Assembly: GCF_003113265.1 (NCBI RefSeq)
Contig: NZ_PUIV01000010.1
Location: 1-64,000 of the forward strand
Direction: 5' to 3'
Origin: Methylosinus sporium
Lineage (GTDB): Bacteria; Pseudomonadota; Alphaproteobacteria; Rhizobiales; Beijerinckiaceae
Length of the DNA: 64,000 bases
Shown here: piece after piece, positions 44,530-54,324 of the stretch
Layout of the letters: the number at the start of each line of letters is the position of its first letter
How positions within the stretch are numbered: the first letter of the stretch is position 1
Program-made: the position numbers and the translations under genes
Notes under the pieces: generated by a model
Told to the model about the DNA's origin: nothing
Database searches by the model: none
Seen by the model: only the letters and a program-made list of their open reading frames with translations

Positions 44530-45087
44530 TTGTCTCGATCGATCTCGTCGCGCGGCGATCCGCCTGCGGACGCCGAGCCGGAATCCGTGGCTCGGCGGCT
44601 TCGCGAGCTGTTCCTCGCCCATAAGCGCGATCTCTTCGGCTTTCTCGTGCGCAAAGTCGGGGCGGTCGATGCGCCCGATCTGCTGCAGGAGACCTTTCTG
44701 CGCATGGTCCGCCACGACCGGCCCGAGACCATCGAGGACCCGCCGGCCTTTCTCAAGCAGATCGCGGTCAATCTCGCCCGTGATTTCGCCCGCCGCCGCA
44801 AGACGGAGGCGGGCTGCCTCCAATTCGGCGACTATGTGATCGATCCGCCGGCGCCGGAAACGCCCATCGAGGAGCGGCTCGACTACGAGCGGCGCTCGGC
44901 GCTGCTGAAGGCGGCCATGGAGGCATTGCCGCCGCGCTGTCGCGAGGCCTTCGATCTGCACATCTATAATGACGTCCCGCTCGCCGAGGTGGCGCGGCGG
45001 ATGGACATATCCGACCGCATGGCGCGCAAGCACGTCAGCCTCGCGCTGCGCGCCTGCCGCGCCGCGCTGCGGAGCGACGCCGAGTGA
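44530..45087 (+). CDS. fecI: FecI-type ECF sigma factor
   Basis: 185 residues from a TTG. Sigma region 2 (HKRDLFGFLVRKVGAVDAPD, then LLQETFLRM) and region 4 (ALPPRCREAFDLHIYNDVPL, then AEVARRMDISDRMARKHVSLAL) are clear. It matches the FecI group that controls TonB receptor genes with a FecR partner, which follows directly. Confidence 0.9.
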   Translation: MSRSISSRGDPPADAEPESVARRLRELFLAHKRDLFGFLVRKVGAVDAPDLLQETFLRMVRHDRPETIEDPPAFLKQIAVNLARDFARRRKTEAGCLQFGDYVIDPPAPETPIEERLDYERRSALLKAAMEALPPRCREAFDLHIYNDVPLAEVARRMDISDRMARKHVSLALRACRAALRSDAE

Positions 45088-45172
45088 TTTTTTCCCGCTT
45101 CGAGGTTCCGCCTCGCGCCGGGGCCGCGTCATCTATACTGTCGCGCGCGGCGCCTCGAGGACGGATGGAGAG

Positions 45173-46111
45173 ATGACCGGGCATAAGGCGAGAGAACCCG
45201 CGCCGGACGAATCCGGGGACGCCGCGATCGAATGGTTCGTGCGCTTGCGCGAGGGGAAGCTCTCGGCCGAGGAGACGGCCGCCTTCGAGGCTTGGCGCGC
45301 CGCGCCGGCCAATGCCGCGGCTTTCGACGAGGTGCTCCATATGTACGGCCATCTCGCCGGCATGAGCCCCGCCCGCCGCACGCCGCCGGCGCCGCGCGCC
45401 ACGCGCGGGATGCGGGCGGCGGCCCTCGCCTTCGCGGCGGCGGTCGCGGTCTTCGCCTCTTACGATGAAATCGCCCTGCGGCTGGAAGCCGACCACTTCA
45501 CCGGCGTCGGCGAGAAGCGTCTGGTGACGCTGGACGACGGCTCGCATGTTCTGCTCGACTCGCGCTCCGCCATCGCTTCGCGCTATTCGGCTGGCGAGCG
45601 GCGGCTCCGGCTGCTCTCGGGCGAAGCCTGGTTCGATGTGGCGCCGGACGCTTCGCGCCCCTTCGTGGTCGAGGCGGGCGACGGCCGCGTGACCGCGCTC
45701 GGCACCGCCTTCGATGTGGCGCTGGAAAAAAGCGGCGCACGCGTCACTGTGACGGAGCACCGCGTCGGCGTCGCCAGCGGCGGCAAGACCATGATCGTCG
45801 AAGAGGGCCAGCAGACCGCCTTCGAGCGCGACGCGCCGGCGCGCGCGCCGGAGGCGGTCGATATCGACACGGCCACCGCCTGGCGGCGCGGCAAGCTCAT
45901 CGTCAATCGGCAGCCGCTCGGCGATGTGCTCGCCGCGCTCGGCCGCTATCATCGCGGCTATATTTATTGCGTCGATCGCGCGATCTGCGCCCGCCGCATC
46001 TCCGGCGTCTTCGGCGCGCAGGAAGACGCGCTGCAATCCTTGGCGGAGATAGAGGCCTCGCTCGGCCTGCGCGCCATCCATGTCACCAGCTATCTGATCC
46101 TTCTGTATTGA
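45173..46111 (+). CDS. fecR: FecR-type transmembrane anti-sigma factor / regulator
   Basis: 312 residues. DUF4880 N-terminal domain (AAIEWFVRLREGKLSAEETA), one membrane segment near 80-98, then the periplasmic FecR domain (VTLDDGSHVLLDSRSAIASR, then GEAWFDVAPDASRPFVVEAG and VTALGTAFDVA) and a short C-terminal STN-like module. It relays the state of the receptor to FecI. Start ATG 45173. Confidence 0.92.
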   Translation: MTGHKAREPAPDESGDAAIEWFVRLREGKLSAEETAAFEAWRAAPANAAAFDEVLHMYGHLAGMSPARRTPPAPRATRGMRAAALAFAAAVAVFASYDEIALRLEADHFTGVGEKRLVTLDDGSHVLLDSRSAIASRYSAGERRLRLLSGEAWFDVAPDASRPFVVEAGDGRVTALGTAFDVALEKSGARVTVTEHRVGVASGGKTMIVEEGQQTAFERDAPARAPEAVDIDTATAWRRGKLIVNRQPLGDVLAALGRYHRGYIYCVDRAICARRISGVFGAQEDALQSLAEIEASLGLRAIHVTSYLILLY

Positions 46112-46232
46112 ATTCGAACGCTTCATCGGCGCACGAATTTTTTCGAGCGTAGGAGGTTCCGCTTTTTCCGCCTGCCGCGTCCTGTTCCCGAGAGCCCGAA
46201 CTCTATGGCGGGCGTTACGACGGCGGGACGAA

Positions 46233-48947
46233 ATGGCCATGGCGAGGAAGAAGTCGGTCGGCGAGGGCGTGAATATGAGTTCGACGGCGATCGCCTTGGC
46301 GCTGAGCGCGATGACGCTCGGGGCCGAGGCTCCGGTGACGAGCGCGCAGGCCTCCATCTCGCCGCAGGAGCGCGACGGGACGCTGCGCGACTACCGCATT
46401 CCCGCCGGCGCCATGGAGACGGCGCTCAACGCCTTCGCCGACCGCAGCGGGCTGCATATCGTCTTCGACGTGCGCCTCACAGAGGCGATGAGAACGCGCG
46501 GCGTCGTCGGCGCCTATTCGGTGCGCGAAGGGCTCGACCGGCTGCTCTCGGGAACCGGCCTCTCCTATCGCCTGTCGGAGAATGGACGCTCCGTCTCCAT
46601 CATTCTCGCGCAGGCCGCGCGCGGAACCATGACCGACGCCAGCGGAGCCGAGCTGCCGCCCATCGACATCGGCGCGGAGCAAAAACGCGCGAGCGGCGTC
46701 TCCACCGCGCCTGGCTTCGACGCCGAGCGCGCCAAGCTGCCGATCTACCGCGATCCGCCCGGGCAGACCGTGACGACGGTCGATCACAAATTCCTCGAAA
46801 CGACGCCGATGCAGACCGTGCAGGACATGCTGCAATACAGTCCCGGCGTCTCCATCTCGCAAGGCACGATGCCGCGCGAGCTGCTGCCATCGATCCGCGG
46901 CTCCGGCAATCGGCTCGGCATGACCTATCCTTTCACCGTCCGCAACATCATGCTCTATGAGGACGGATTCCCCATCGTCACCGCGGACGGCAACGGCCGC
47001 ACCGACATGCTGGACCCCCATTCCTTCTCCGGCGTCGACGTCTATCGTGGCCCCTCTTCGGCTATGTTCGGCAATTACGCCTATGGCGGCGCGATCAATT
47101 TCCGCAGCCTGACGGGCAAGGAGATCGACGGCGTCGAGACGGGCTCGGAATTCGGCAGCTTCGGCTATTTCAACAATTATCTGCGCGCCGGAAAAAAGAT
47201 CACGGATCGCGATCTCGGCGATCTCGACATTGCGGTCTTCGGCTCCGACACGCGCGGCGACGGCTATCTCGCCCGCGGCGCGCATTCCTTCGACCAGGGC
47301 AAGGTGCTGGCGACCTGGACGCCCGTTCCGACCGATCGGCTGACGTTCAAATTTCTCGCCAGCAGCTCCTTCGCGGAATTCATGAACCGCAGCTCGCTGA
47401 CGCAATTCTACAAAAATCCCTATGGCAAGAATGTCGACTGCCGCATAGCGACGCCCGCCAATCTGCCCTTCTGCAACAATCTCTATGTGCCGGCGAACGG
47501 CTCCTTCACCGGCGCGACATCGGGTCTCTCGAACCAGAGCGTCTGGCAGCTCGGCACGCATTGGCATGTGATGCGCGATATCGTCGGCTTGCGCTATGAG
47601 CACGACTTCGACAACGCCACCACATGGCGCACGCAATTCACCTATGATTATCTCGATTACATCAACAGCACCTGGCCGCCGCCGAAGGTCGGCCCCGCCG
47701 TTTTCGGCGGCCTCGGCGGGCCGGTCGCGATCCGCGGCCCGTCCTATGGCCTCAGCGCCTCCACCGACATCACCAATCACGGCGCGATCTTCGGCCTGCC
47801 GGCGACCCATTATCTCGGCTTCTTCTACGACGGCCTCAAAAGCGTCAATCCGCTGTATTCGCAGGTTCCCAATGTATGGGGCTACGGCGCGATCGGCGGC
47901 GCGGTCGGCAATATCGAATCCAATCACTCCAATCTCGGCATTCGCGCGCGCGAAGAAATCGCCCTGACGCCGCAGCTCACCGCGGCGATCGGCTTCAGCT
48001 CGAATTGGAACAGAATCTCGGGCGTCTACAGCGTCTATAATTACGCGAGCAACGGAACCATGACGCTGCCGACGCAGGTCGGCGTCGACAACGACTATTG
48101 GAACACGGCGCCCGAAGCCTCGCTCACTTATCGCATGAGCCCGGAATGGCAATTCCGCGCGCGCTATGCGACGGGCTATGGCACGCCCAATTTTATGTAT
48201 CTCACCAATACGCCGACGGGCGCGGGCAACAATACGTCGCTGAAGGCGCAGACCAATATGGGCGTCGATCTCGGCGTCGATTGGACTCCGGCGAAAAATC
48301 TGACGGCGAGCGTCACGCTCTATCACGAATGGTTCCGCAACGAGATCCTCACGCAATCGAATGGCCTCGTCAGCTATCAGCTCAATGCGCCCTCCTCTAT
48401 CCATCGCGGCGTCGAAGCGAGCGTCGATTGGCGGCCCTTCGACGGTTGGCGCTTCATCGCAGCCTATGCCTATAACGACCAGTATTTCACCAATTTCTGG
48501 GACAGTCTCTCTGCGACCGTCTCTTATAATCGCGCTGGCAACCGCATCCCCAATGTGCCGACGCATACTCTGACGAGCCGCGCCGGCTATGACATTCCGG
48601 ATGGCGATTTCAAAGGGCTCGGCGCTTTCGTCGAATATGTGTTCAAGAGCTCCTACACGATCGACAACGCCAATCTGACGTCGATCCCGGGCTATGGGCT
48701 CGTCAATCTCAATGCGCATTACAGCCGCGCCATCGCGGACAGCTATGTGAAGAACATAGAAGTCTATTTCGATGTGAAGAATCTCTTCGACCGCACCTAT
48801 GTCGCCGGCGCCAATGTGCTGACCAACACGCTGATGACGGGAACCGCGGTGCAGACGCCGGCGATTTTGCTCGCCAATTCGACCGGCGCGTCGATCATCG
48901 CCGGCTCGCCGCGGGCTTTCATCGGAGGAGTGAAGTTCAAATTCTGA
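46233..48947 (+). CDS. FecA-type TonB-dependent outer-membrane receptor
   Basis: 904 residues. After a signal peptide comes the STN signalling domain (DYRIPAGAMETALNAFADRS, about 50-120), then a plug domain (TVQDMLQYSPGVSISQG) and the 22-strand barrel ending in GGVKFKF. The STN domain and the adjacent fecIR show it both imports and signals. Substrate unknown: a ferric or copper chelate is likely, and methanobactin-type import cannot be ruled in without a precursor gene, which I do not see. Confidence 0.92.
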   Translation: MAMARKKSVGEGVNMSSTAIALALSAMTLGAEAPVTSAQASISPQERDGTLRDYRIPAGAMETALNAFADRSGLHIVFDVRLTEAMRTRGVVGAYSVREGLDRLLSGTGLSYRLSENGRSVSIILAQAARGTMTDASGAELPPIDIGAEQKRASGVSTAPGFDAERAKLPIYRDPPGQTVTTVDHKFLETTPMQTVQDMLQYSPGVSISQGTMPRELLPSIRGSGNRLGMTYPFTVRNIMLYEDGFPIVTADGNGRTDMLDPHSFSGVDVYRGPSSAMFGNYAYGGAINFRSLTGKEIDGVETGSEFGSFGYFNNYLRAGKKITDRDLGDLDIAVFGSDTRGDGYLARGAHSFDQGKVLATWTPVPTDRLTFKFLASSSFAEFMNRSSLTQFYKNPYGKNVDCRIATPANLPFCNNLYVPANGSFTGATSGLSNQSVWQLGTHWHVMRDIVGLRYEHDFDNATTWRTQFTYDYLDYINSTWPPPKVGPAVFGGLGGPVAIRGPSYGLSASTDITNHGAIFGLPATHYLGFFYDGLKSVNPLYSQVPNVWGYGAIGGAVGNIESNHSNLGIRAREEIALTPQLTAAIGFSSNWNRISGVYSVYNYASNGTMTLPTQVGVDNDYWNTAPEASLTYRMSPEWQFRARYATGYGTPNFMYLTNTPTGAGNNTSLKAQTNMGVDLGVDWTPAKNLTASVTLYHEWFRNEILTQSNGLVSYQLNAPSSIHRGVEASVDWRPFDGWRFIAAYAYNDQYFTNFWDSLSATVSYNRAGNRIPNVPTHTLTSRAGYDIPDGDFKGLGAFVEYVFKSSYTIDNANLTSIPGYGLVNLNAHYSRAIADSYVKNIEVYFDVKNLFDRTYVAGANVLTNTLMTGTAVQTPAILLANSTGASIIAGSPRAFIGGVKFKF

Positions 48948-48984
48948 ATGTCGCGCGCGCGTCGATAAAAGCCAAAATGCGCGC

Positions 48985-49106
48985 GCCCCCTCCCCAGCCC
49001 TCCCCCGCTACGCGGGAGAGGGAGCAGATCGCGCGCTTCATCGATGGTTCGCGACACGTCGCCGCCTTCCCTCTCCCGCGAAGCGGGGGAGGGTGAGGGA
49101 GGGGCC
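48985..49106. repeat. Inverted-repeat element between receptor and tldD
   Basis: A 40-base arm (starting GCCCCCTCCCCAGCCCTCCC) and its imperfect reverse complement (CCTTCCCTCTCCCGCGAAGC and on) flank a 40-bp centre. Each arm also has its own GCGGGAGAGGGA/TCCCTCTCCCGC hairpin. It lies between the convergent receptor and tldD genes and could terminate both; the form is like a REP or MITE-type element. Confidence 0.7.
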
Positions 49107-49122
49107 TTCGGCGTGAAGGATT

Positions 49123-50643
49123 TCAGTCGCGCGCGGTGTTCAGCACCGTCACGCCGCGGAAGCGCGCCGCCGGCGCGCCATGCGACACGGGTGCGAGCTG
49201 CATCGGCTCCGCCTTGCCGCAAGTGAACGTGCCGCAGAGCCGATAGGTGGAGGCGTCGCCGAGTCCGTCGAGCGAATTCCAGAACGAAACCGTGCGCCCC
49301 TGATAGGCGGCGTCGCGCACCGGCTCGCCGAGCTTTCCGTCCCTTATCTCGTAGAACATCTGCCCGCCGAATTGGAAATTGTCGCGTTGCTGATCGATGC
49401 TCCAGCTTCCCGCGCCGACGATATAGAGCCCCTTTTCGACGCCGCCGATCAGTTGCTCGAGCGAGCACGCCGCGCTATTGGGCGCGAGCGAGATATTGGG
49501 CATTCGCTGAATGGGAAAGGCGGTCGGGTCGTCCGCATAGGCGCAGCCATTGGAGCGCTCGGCGCCGATGAGATGCGCCTGGCCCATCGCCATTTGATAA
49601 TTGCGGAACACGCCTTCGGAGACGATCTCGAATTCGGCGCATTCGCGCGGCGCGCCATCGTCGTCGAAGGCGATGCTGGCGAGCCCGCCCTCCTGCGAGC
49701 GATCGGCTTTGATCGTCATCAGCTCGCTGCCGAAGCGCAGAGTGTTCAGCATATGCGGCTTGACGAAGGAGGTGCCGGCGAAATTCGCCTCCCAGCCGAG
49801 CGCGCGATCGAGCTCGGTCGAATGGCCGACGGTCTCGTGAATGGTGAGCCAGAGATTGGTGGGATCGATGACGACATCGGTCACGCCCGCCTCGACGGGC
49901 TTGGCGTCGAGCTTTCTTCGCGCATCCTCGACGGCCTGACGCGCCTCGCCGAGAAGATCGCAGGAGAGCGCATAGTCCCAGCCGGCGGCGCGCGCCGGCG
50001 CGAGACTCTCGCGCGTCTCGAAACGGCCGGAGGCCTTGTCGATCAGCGTGACCTCGAAAGAAGGCTGCGTGCGCGTGCGCGATTGGAAGATGCGGCTGCC
50101 GCGGCTGTCGGCGAAGAGCCGCTCCTCGGTGGCGAAAGAAAAGGACGAGACGCAATAATCCGCGCCCGCCGCCAGCGCTGCGGCGTTGATGGCGACGAGG
50201 CGCTCGACCTTCGACGTAGCGTCGACCGCGAAAGGATCGACGCCGACCGGCATGATCCATTCGGCGACATGCGGCTGCGTCTCCTCGAGACGCACAGGCG
50301 CGACGCGAATGGGCGCGACGGCGCGGGCGTTGTGAATGGCGCGCTCCACCGCGGCGTCCAGGACGGCCGGCTCCAGCGCGCGCGCGCCATAAAAGCCCCA
50401 GCAACCGTCGACGAGCACACGCAGGCCGAAGCCCGGGTCGGCGCTCTCGAAGAATTCGTCGAGCCGCTCCTCCTTGGCCTGGATGAATTGGCGGCGCGTT
50501 TCGCCGATGCGTATGTCGGCATAGGCGGCGCCCGCCCGCAGAGCGGCGGCGAGCGCCCGCTCGGCGAGAGCGGCGAGACGGCCGCGATCGAGGCGACACG
50601 GCGCCCCCCGGCGAATCGACAAGAAATCTCGCGCTACGGTCAT
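49123..50643 (-). CDS. tldD: TldD metallopeptidase subunit
   Basis: 506 residues. The TldD zinc motif HETVGHSTELDRALGWE (about 270) is present, and the C-terminal domain has GAGSWSIDQQRDNFQFGGQ. It pairs with the TldE at 42535 to form the heterodimeric peptidase. Downstream on the same strand, the 5.1-kb oppositely oriented receptor cassette separates it from tldE. Confidence 0.92.
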   Translation of the reverse strand: MTVARDFLSIRRGAPCRLDRGRLAALAERALAAALRAGAAYADIRIGETRRQFIQAKEERLDEFFESADPGFGLRVLVDGCWGFYGARALEPAVLDAAVERAIHNARAVAPIRVAPVRLEETQPHVAEWIMPVGVDPFAVDATSKVERLVAINAAALAAGADYCVSSFSFATEERLFADSRGSRIFQSRTRTQPSFEVTLIDKASGRFETRESLAPARAAGWDYALSCDLLGEARQAVEDARRKLDAKPVEAGVTDVVIDPTNLWLTIHETVGHSTELDRALGWEANFAGTSFVKPHMLNTLRFGSELMTIKADRSQEGGLASIAFDDDGAPRECAEFEIVSEGVFRNYQMAMGQAHLIGAERSNGCAYADDPTAFPIQRMPNISLAPNSAACSLEQLIGGVEKGLYIVGAGSWSIDQQRDNFQFGGQMFYEIRDGKLGEPVRDAAYQGRTVSFWNSLDGLGDASTYRLCGTFTCGKAEPMQLAPVSHGAPAARFRGVTVLNTARD

Positions 50644-50730
50644 GGGTCCCTCGCCGCCGAGGATAACCTCGCGGCGGCGGCGAGGGAAAGGCGAAAGCGC
50701 CGATGACGCCCTCGACCTGTTTTTTTTGCG

Positions 50731-51537
50731 TCAATGCAAAACGGAGAAGCCCTGCTTCTTATAGGAACCGGCGGCTTCCGGGCCCTTCAGAAAGGCGAAG
50801 AATTTCGCCGCGGATTCGCTCGTCGAAGAGGCGGTCATCGCGAAAGGATAGACGATCGGCGGGTGGCTCGAGGCCGGGAATGTGGCGACGACCGTGGTCT
50901 TCGGCTCCGAATTCGCATCTGTCAGATAGACGATGCCGAGCGGAACCTCGTCGCGCGCGACGAAGAGCAGAGCGGCGCGCACATTCTCCGCAAAAGCGAA
51001 GCGCGGCTCGAGATCTTCCCAAAGCTTGAGCTGCTGCAAGGCCGCCTTGGCGTATTTGCCGACCGGCACCGAGGCCGGGTCGCCGGTGGTGATGCGGCCG
51101 CTTTCGCCGAGCGCGCCGAGCAGCGAGGCCTTGTCCAGCGCGAGCTTCTTTATGTTGGCGATCTTCGGCGCGACCAGCACGAGGCTGTTGCCGAGGAGAT
51201 TGGTGCGCGTGCCTTCCTTCAACAGGCCGCGCGAGGAGAGATAATCGGCGGAAGCAACATCGGCCGAGATGAAAATATCCGCCGGCGCGCCCGATTCGAT
51301 CTGCTTGGCCAGCGGCAGAGAGGCCGCATAGCTGATCGACACTTCGACGCCCGTCTTCTTCTTGAAGGTCGCGGCCGCCTCGTCGAGCGCATTTTTCAAG
51401 CTCGCGGCGGCGAATACGGTGACTGTCTTGGCGCCGCTCGCCTTGTCGGCGCTCGCCGCCGGAGCCTCGGCGCGGACTTGCGGAATATTCAGCGACAGAA
51501 AAGCGGCGACGAGCGCCAGACTTGCCATTTTGACCAT
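50731..51537 (-). CDS. modA: Molybdate-binding periplasmic protein
   Basis: 268 residues with a signal peptide (MVKMASLALVAAFLSLNIPQ to QVRAEA). The mature protein has VFAAASLKNALDE, GDPASVPVGKYA and ENVRAALLFVARDEVPLGIV, the ModA oxyanion pattern. ModA delivers molybdate to ModBC. No modB or full modC is in this window, so the permease must be elsewhere or this copy is an orphan. Confidence 0.92.
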   Translation of the reverse strand: MVKMASLALVAAFLSLNIPQVRAEAPAASADKASGAKTVTVFAAASLKNALDEAAATFKKKTGVEVSISYAASLPLAKQIESGAPADIFISADVASADYLSSRGLLKEGTRTNLLGNSLVLVAPKIANIKKLALDKASLLGALGESGRITTGDPASVPVGKYAKAALQQLKLWEDLEPRFAFAENVRAALLFVARDEVPLGIVYLTDANSEPKTTVVATFPASSHPPIVYPFAMTASSTSESAAKFFAFLKGPEAAGSYKKQGFSVLH

Positions 51538-51576
51538 GAGAACGTCTCCGATGATCGGCCCGATGTGTGAGCCTGA

Positions 51577-51605
51577 CCGTAGTTATGCATATATTTTGCC
51601 TAACG
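51577..51605 (-). promoter_or_regulatory. Candidate ModE-type site upstream of modA
   Basis: On the minus strand the dyad CCGTTAGGC...GCATAACTACGG spans 29 bp about 40 bp before the modA start and includes TATAT-N7-TACGG. It only partly fits the ModE consensus TATAT-N7-TAYAT. Inference. Confidence 0.4.
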
Positions 51606-51821
51606 GAGAGTCTTTTGCATAATTTCGCATGAAAAAGCAGATCCAGAATCGCGAGGACCAGACGGAGGGAGCGGCGTTCGCGCGGCGGCGGCTTCGATCA
51701 CAAAGCTCTGCGTTTCGTTCGGACAGCTCGAATCGGAGGCCGGATCGCGGCGGCTCGGCTCGCGCGATTGTCGGCGGCCGGATGACATGTTATTTTTCCG
51801 TATCTCGGGAAAAAACACACA

Positions 51822-52700
51822 ATGTCTGAATTTCTCACGACGCGCGAACTCGCCGCCCTTTTGCGCGTCAAGGAACGCAAGGTCTATGATCTCGCCGCGG
51901 AAGGCGCCTTGCCGGTCCGCCGCGTTACCGGGAAGCTGCTGTTTCCGCGAGCGGAAATCGAAGAGTGGCTGACCGCGGGCGCGAGCGGCCGAATGGCGCG
52001 CGCCGAGGCTGCGACGCGTCCGCTCGTCGTCGCCGGCGGCCATGATCCGCTGCTCGAATGGGCGTTGCGCGAATCGCGCTGCGGCGTCGCCGCCCTGCTG
52101 GATGGCGCGCTGGACGGGCTGGAGCGCGCCGCTGCGGGCGGCTGCATCGCCGCCGGCCTGCATATTCCCGAAGACGATGGCGGCTGGAATATCGAGACCG
52201 CCGCCAAGCGACTGGCCGGCGAGCCGGTGGTGGTCATAGAATGGGCGAAGCGCCGCCGCGGGCTGATGTATCGCAAGGGGCTTCCCCGACGAATCGCCGA
52301 GCTCGCCGACGCGCGCGACCTCTCCTTTCAATCGCGCCAGCCGGAGGCCGGCAGCGAGCTCATCCTCTCCGTCTTGCTCGAGCGCGCCGGAATGAAGCGC
52401 GAGCATCTGCGACTCGTTCCCGCAGTGGAGCGCTCGGAGACCGACCTCGCCTCGGCCATCGCCGCAGGCCGCGCCGACATCGGCCTCGGACTCGAGGCCT
52501 CCGCCCGCCAATTCGGCCTCGAATTCGCGCCGCAGATCGTCGAGCGCTTCGATCTCGTGGTCTGGCGCAAGGCCTATTTCGATCCGCCTTGGCAGACGCT
52601 CATGCGCTTTTGCGCGAGCGAGGCGTTTTCAGAGCGCGCCACGCAGCTCGGGGGCTATGACGTCTCGCAGTTCGGCTCCGTGCGCTACAACGCCGATTAG
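51822..52700 (+). CDS. Helix-turn-helix regulator with molybdate-binding-like domain
   Basis: 292 residues. An excisionase-like helix-turn-helix (LTTRELAALLRVKERKVYDL, 4-23) is followed by a periplasmic-binding-protein fold of the COG1910 kind (LVVAGGHDPLLEWALRESRC, then ELILSVLLERAG and IGLGLEASARQFGLEF). It probably senses molybdate or tungstate in the cytoplasm and regulates modA, from which it diverges. ATG start with no strong ribosome site. Confidence 0.85.
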   Translation: MSEFLTTRELAALLRVKERKVYDLAAEGALPVRRVTGKLLFPRAEIEEWLTAGASGRMARAEAATRPLVVAGGHDPLLEWALRESRCGVAALLDGALDGLERAAAGGCIAAGLHIPEDDGGWNIETAAKRLAGEPVVVIEWAKRRRGLMYRKGLPRRIAELADARDLSFQSRQPEAGSELILSVLLERAGMKREHLRLVPAVERSETDLASAIAAGRADIGLGLEASARQFGLEFAPQIVERFDLVVWRKAYFDPPWQTLMRFCASEAFSERATQLGGYDVSQFGSVRYNAD

Positions 52701-52766
52701 CGCCGCCGAAGCGGATGCGCGCCCGCGCCCGCCTTGCTGTATTACATAGGGAACAGGAGGATAGAC

Positions 52767-53189
52767 ATGTCAGCTTCCACCGTCTCGACCGCCGACGCCG
52801 AGCACGCGGCGATCGAAGCCGCGATCGCGACCTGCGTTCGCTCCTTTTATGACAAGGGCCTCGCCGATCCGCTGCTCGGCCCGATCTTCGGCGCGATCCC
52901 GGAGCTCGACCAGCATCTCGACGTCATCGCCGCCTTTTGGTCGAAATCGCTGCTCGGCACCGAGCGCTATCAGGGCCATCCTTTCGCGGTTCACATAAAT
53001 CTGCCGGTCGAGCCCGAGCATTTCGCCCGCTGGCTGGAGTTGTTCACGCAATCGGTGCGCGAGAACCTACCCTCCGAGCAGGCGGAGCAGGCCGTCGCCA
53101 AAGCGACACATATGTCGCAATGTTTCCAGGGCGGGCTGTTTCCCTTCACAGGCGCGGATGGCAAGCCCTCGCGGCTGCCGCCGCGCTGA
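52767..53189 (+). CDS. Group III truncated haemoglobin
   Basis: 140 residues with the trHb3 pattern: RSFYDKGLADPLLGPIFGAI, then FWSKSLLGTERYQGHPFAVH and EPEHFARWLELF with the proximal His. These bind O2 or NO. A full AGGAGG site precedes the ATG at 52767. It follows the molybdate-type regulator by 66 bp. Confidence 0.88.
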   Translation: MSASTVSTADAEHAAIEAAIATCVRSFYDKGLADPLLGPIFGAIPELDQHLDVIAAFWSKSLLGTERYQGHPFAVHINLPVEPEHFARWLELFTQSVRENLPSEQAEQAVAKATHMSQCFQGGLFPFTGADGKPSRLPPR

Positions 53190-53210
53190 GGCGAGCGCGC
53201 CGGCGCGGCC

Positions 53211-54053
53211 TCAGATCGAGAGGCCGCCGCCGCCTTCGAGAAAAGCGTCCCAGGAAAAGGGCGTCCAACCTTCCGCCTGCATTTCGATCGCGAAAGAAAC
53301 GCCGCGGGCGATGAGCCGATTGCGCGCGCTCATGCCGGCGACCTGCGCCCCGCTGGAGGCGGCGATATCGGCGAGCGGCGTGCCGACGGCCACCGCCCGG
53401 CCCTGCTTGACGATGCCGCGAATGCGGCCGCCATAGGGAGCGGGAACCGGAACGCCGTCGATCGCGCCGAAAGCTTCGCCGGCCTCGACGACATTGCCGA
53501 TATCCTTGAACATTTTGAACAGTCCGGCGATCGGCGCGCGCACCGGCTCGGCGTCCGGCGGGTCCGCCTCGCAGCTCGGCCCGGGCCCCTCGTCGGGGCG
53601 CCTTATCGCGCCGGGATCCTTGCCATAGCCGTCTATTGCGAGATCGCAATTCTCGCCGGGGATCGATCCGGGGGCCACGCCAATGGTGAGGCCGGCGAGA
53701 TTTTTGATGGAGAACGGCTCCTTGCGCGGCGTCATCTCGGCGTCGACGACGACTTCCCAGGGCCATCGCTCCAATATTTCATTGAGCGGATGCGTCAGCA
53801 CCGGAACGAACATGCGGCTTCGCAGGCCGAGCATGAATTCGGCGACGAGATCGGCGCGGCGCGCCTCCACCCCCTCGAGCACGCTGGAACCGTCGAACCA
53901 GGCGTCCGCGAAGGTCATCTTGCGGCGGAGATCCGGCGGCGGCGCCGCCTCGTGGAGAGCCACGATATGATCGGCGAGGAACAGCTCACGCGCGATGGCT
54001 GAGGCCGTTTCGCCGATGCCGAGAACGAGAACGCAGGAATGTCTGTCGGACAT
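53211..54053 (-). CDS. YqeB/EF2563-type molybdo-enzyme accessory protein, copy 1
   Basis: 280 residues. The N-terminus is Rossmann-like (VLVLGIGETASAIARELFLA), then GLTIGVAPGSIPGENCDLAI, then a C-terminal biotinyl-like block (VRAPIAGLFKMFKDIGNVVE, then APYGGRIRGIV). This is the EF2563/YqeB plan of the molybdenum hydroxylase system family. A second copy is at 55698. Molecular function is not settled. Confidence 0.75.
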   Translation of the reverse strand: MSDRHSCVLVLGIGETASAIARELFLADHIVALHEAAPPPDLRRKMTFADAWFDGSSVLEGVEARRADLVAEFMLGLRSRMFVPVLTHPLNEILERWPWEVVVDAEMTPRKEPFSIKNLAGLTIGVAPGSIPGENCDLAIDGYGKDPGAIRRPDEGPGPSCEADPPDAEPVRAPIAGLFKMFKDIGNVVEAGEAFGAIDGVPVPAPYGGRIRGIVKQGRAVAVGTPLADIAASSGAQVAGMSARNRLIARGVSFAIEMQAEGWTPFSWDAFLEGGGGLSI

Positions 54054-54324
54054 GACGGCTCACTTCGGCTGAGGTGATACGGATTTTTGAGACTAGCAAG
54101 AATCTGGCCCTTCGCGCGGAAAGGGCGCCGATCGCGCGACGTCGGCGTTCGCGAGGCTCGTAGCGAGGGTGACCTTATGCCGCAGGCGAAGACGCGCCAG
54201 CTTGGAAGCTTTGCAATATATTCTGGTATACGGCTCGCATAGAAAGGAGCGCCTCGGAACGAGACGTCGGCTCGCCGATCCGTCGAAGCCCGGGAAACAG
54301 AGAGCGCCGCGCAACACGGCGAAG

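Noticed and set aside
44055-48947. A methanobactin-type locus
   Set aside because: FecI, FecR and a receptor resemble mbnI/R/T in order, but no mbnB, mbnC or precursor-like small gene is seen nearby.
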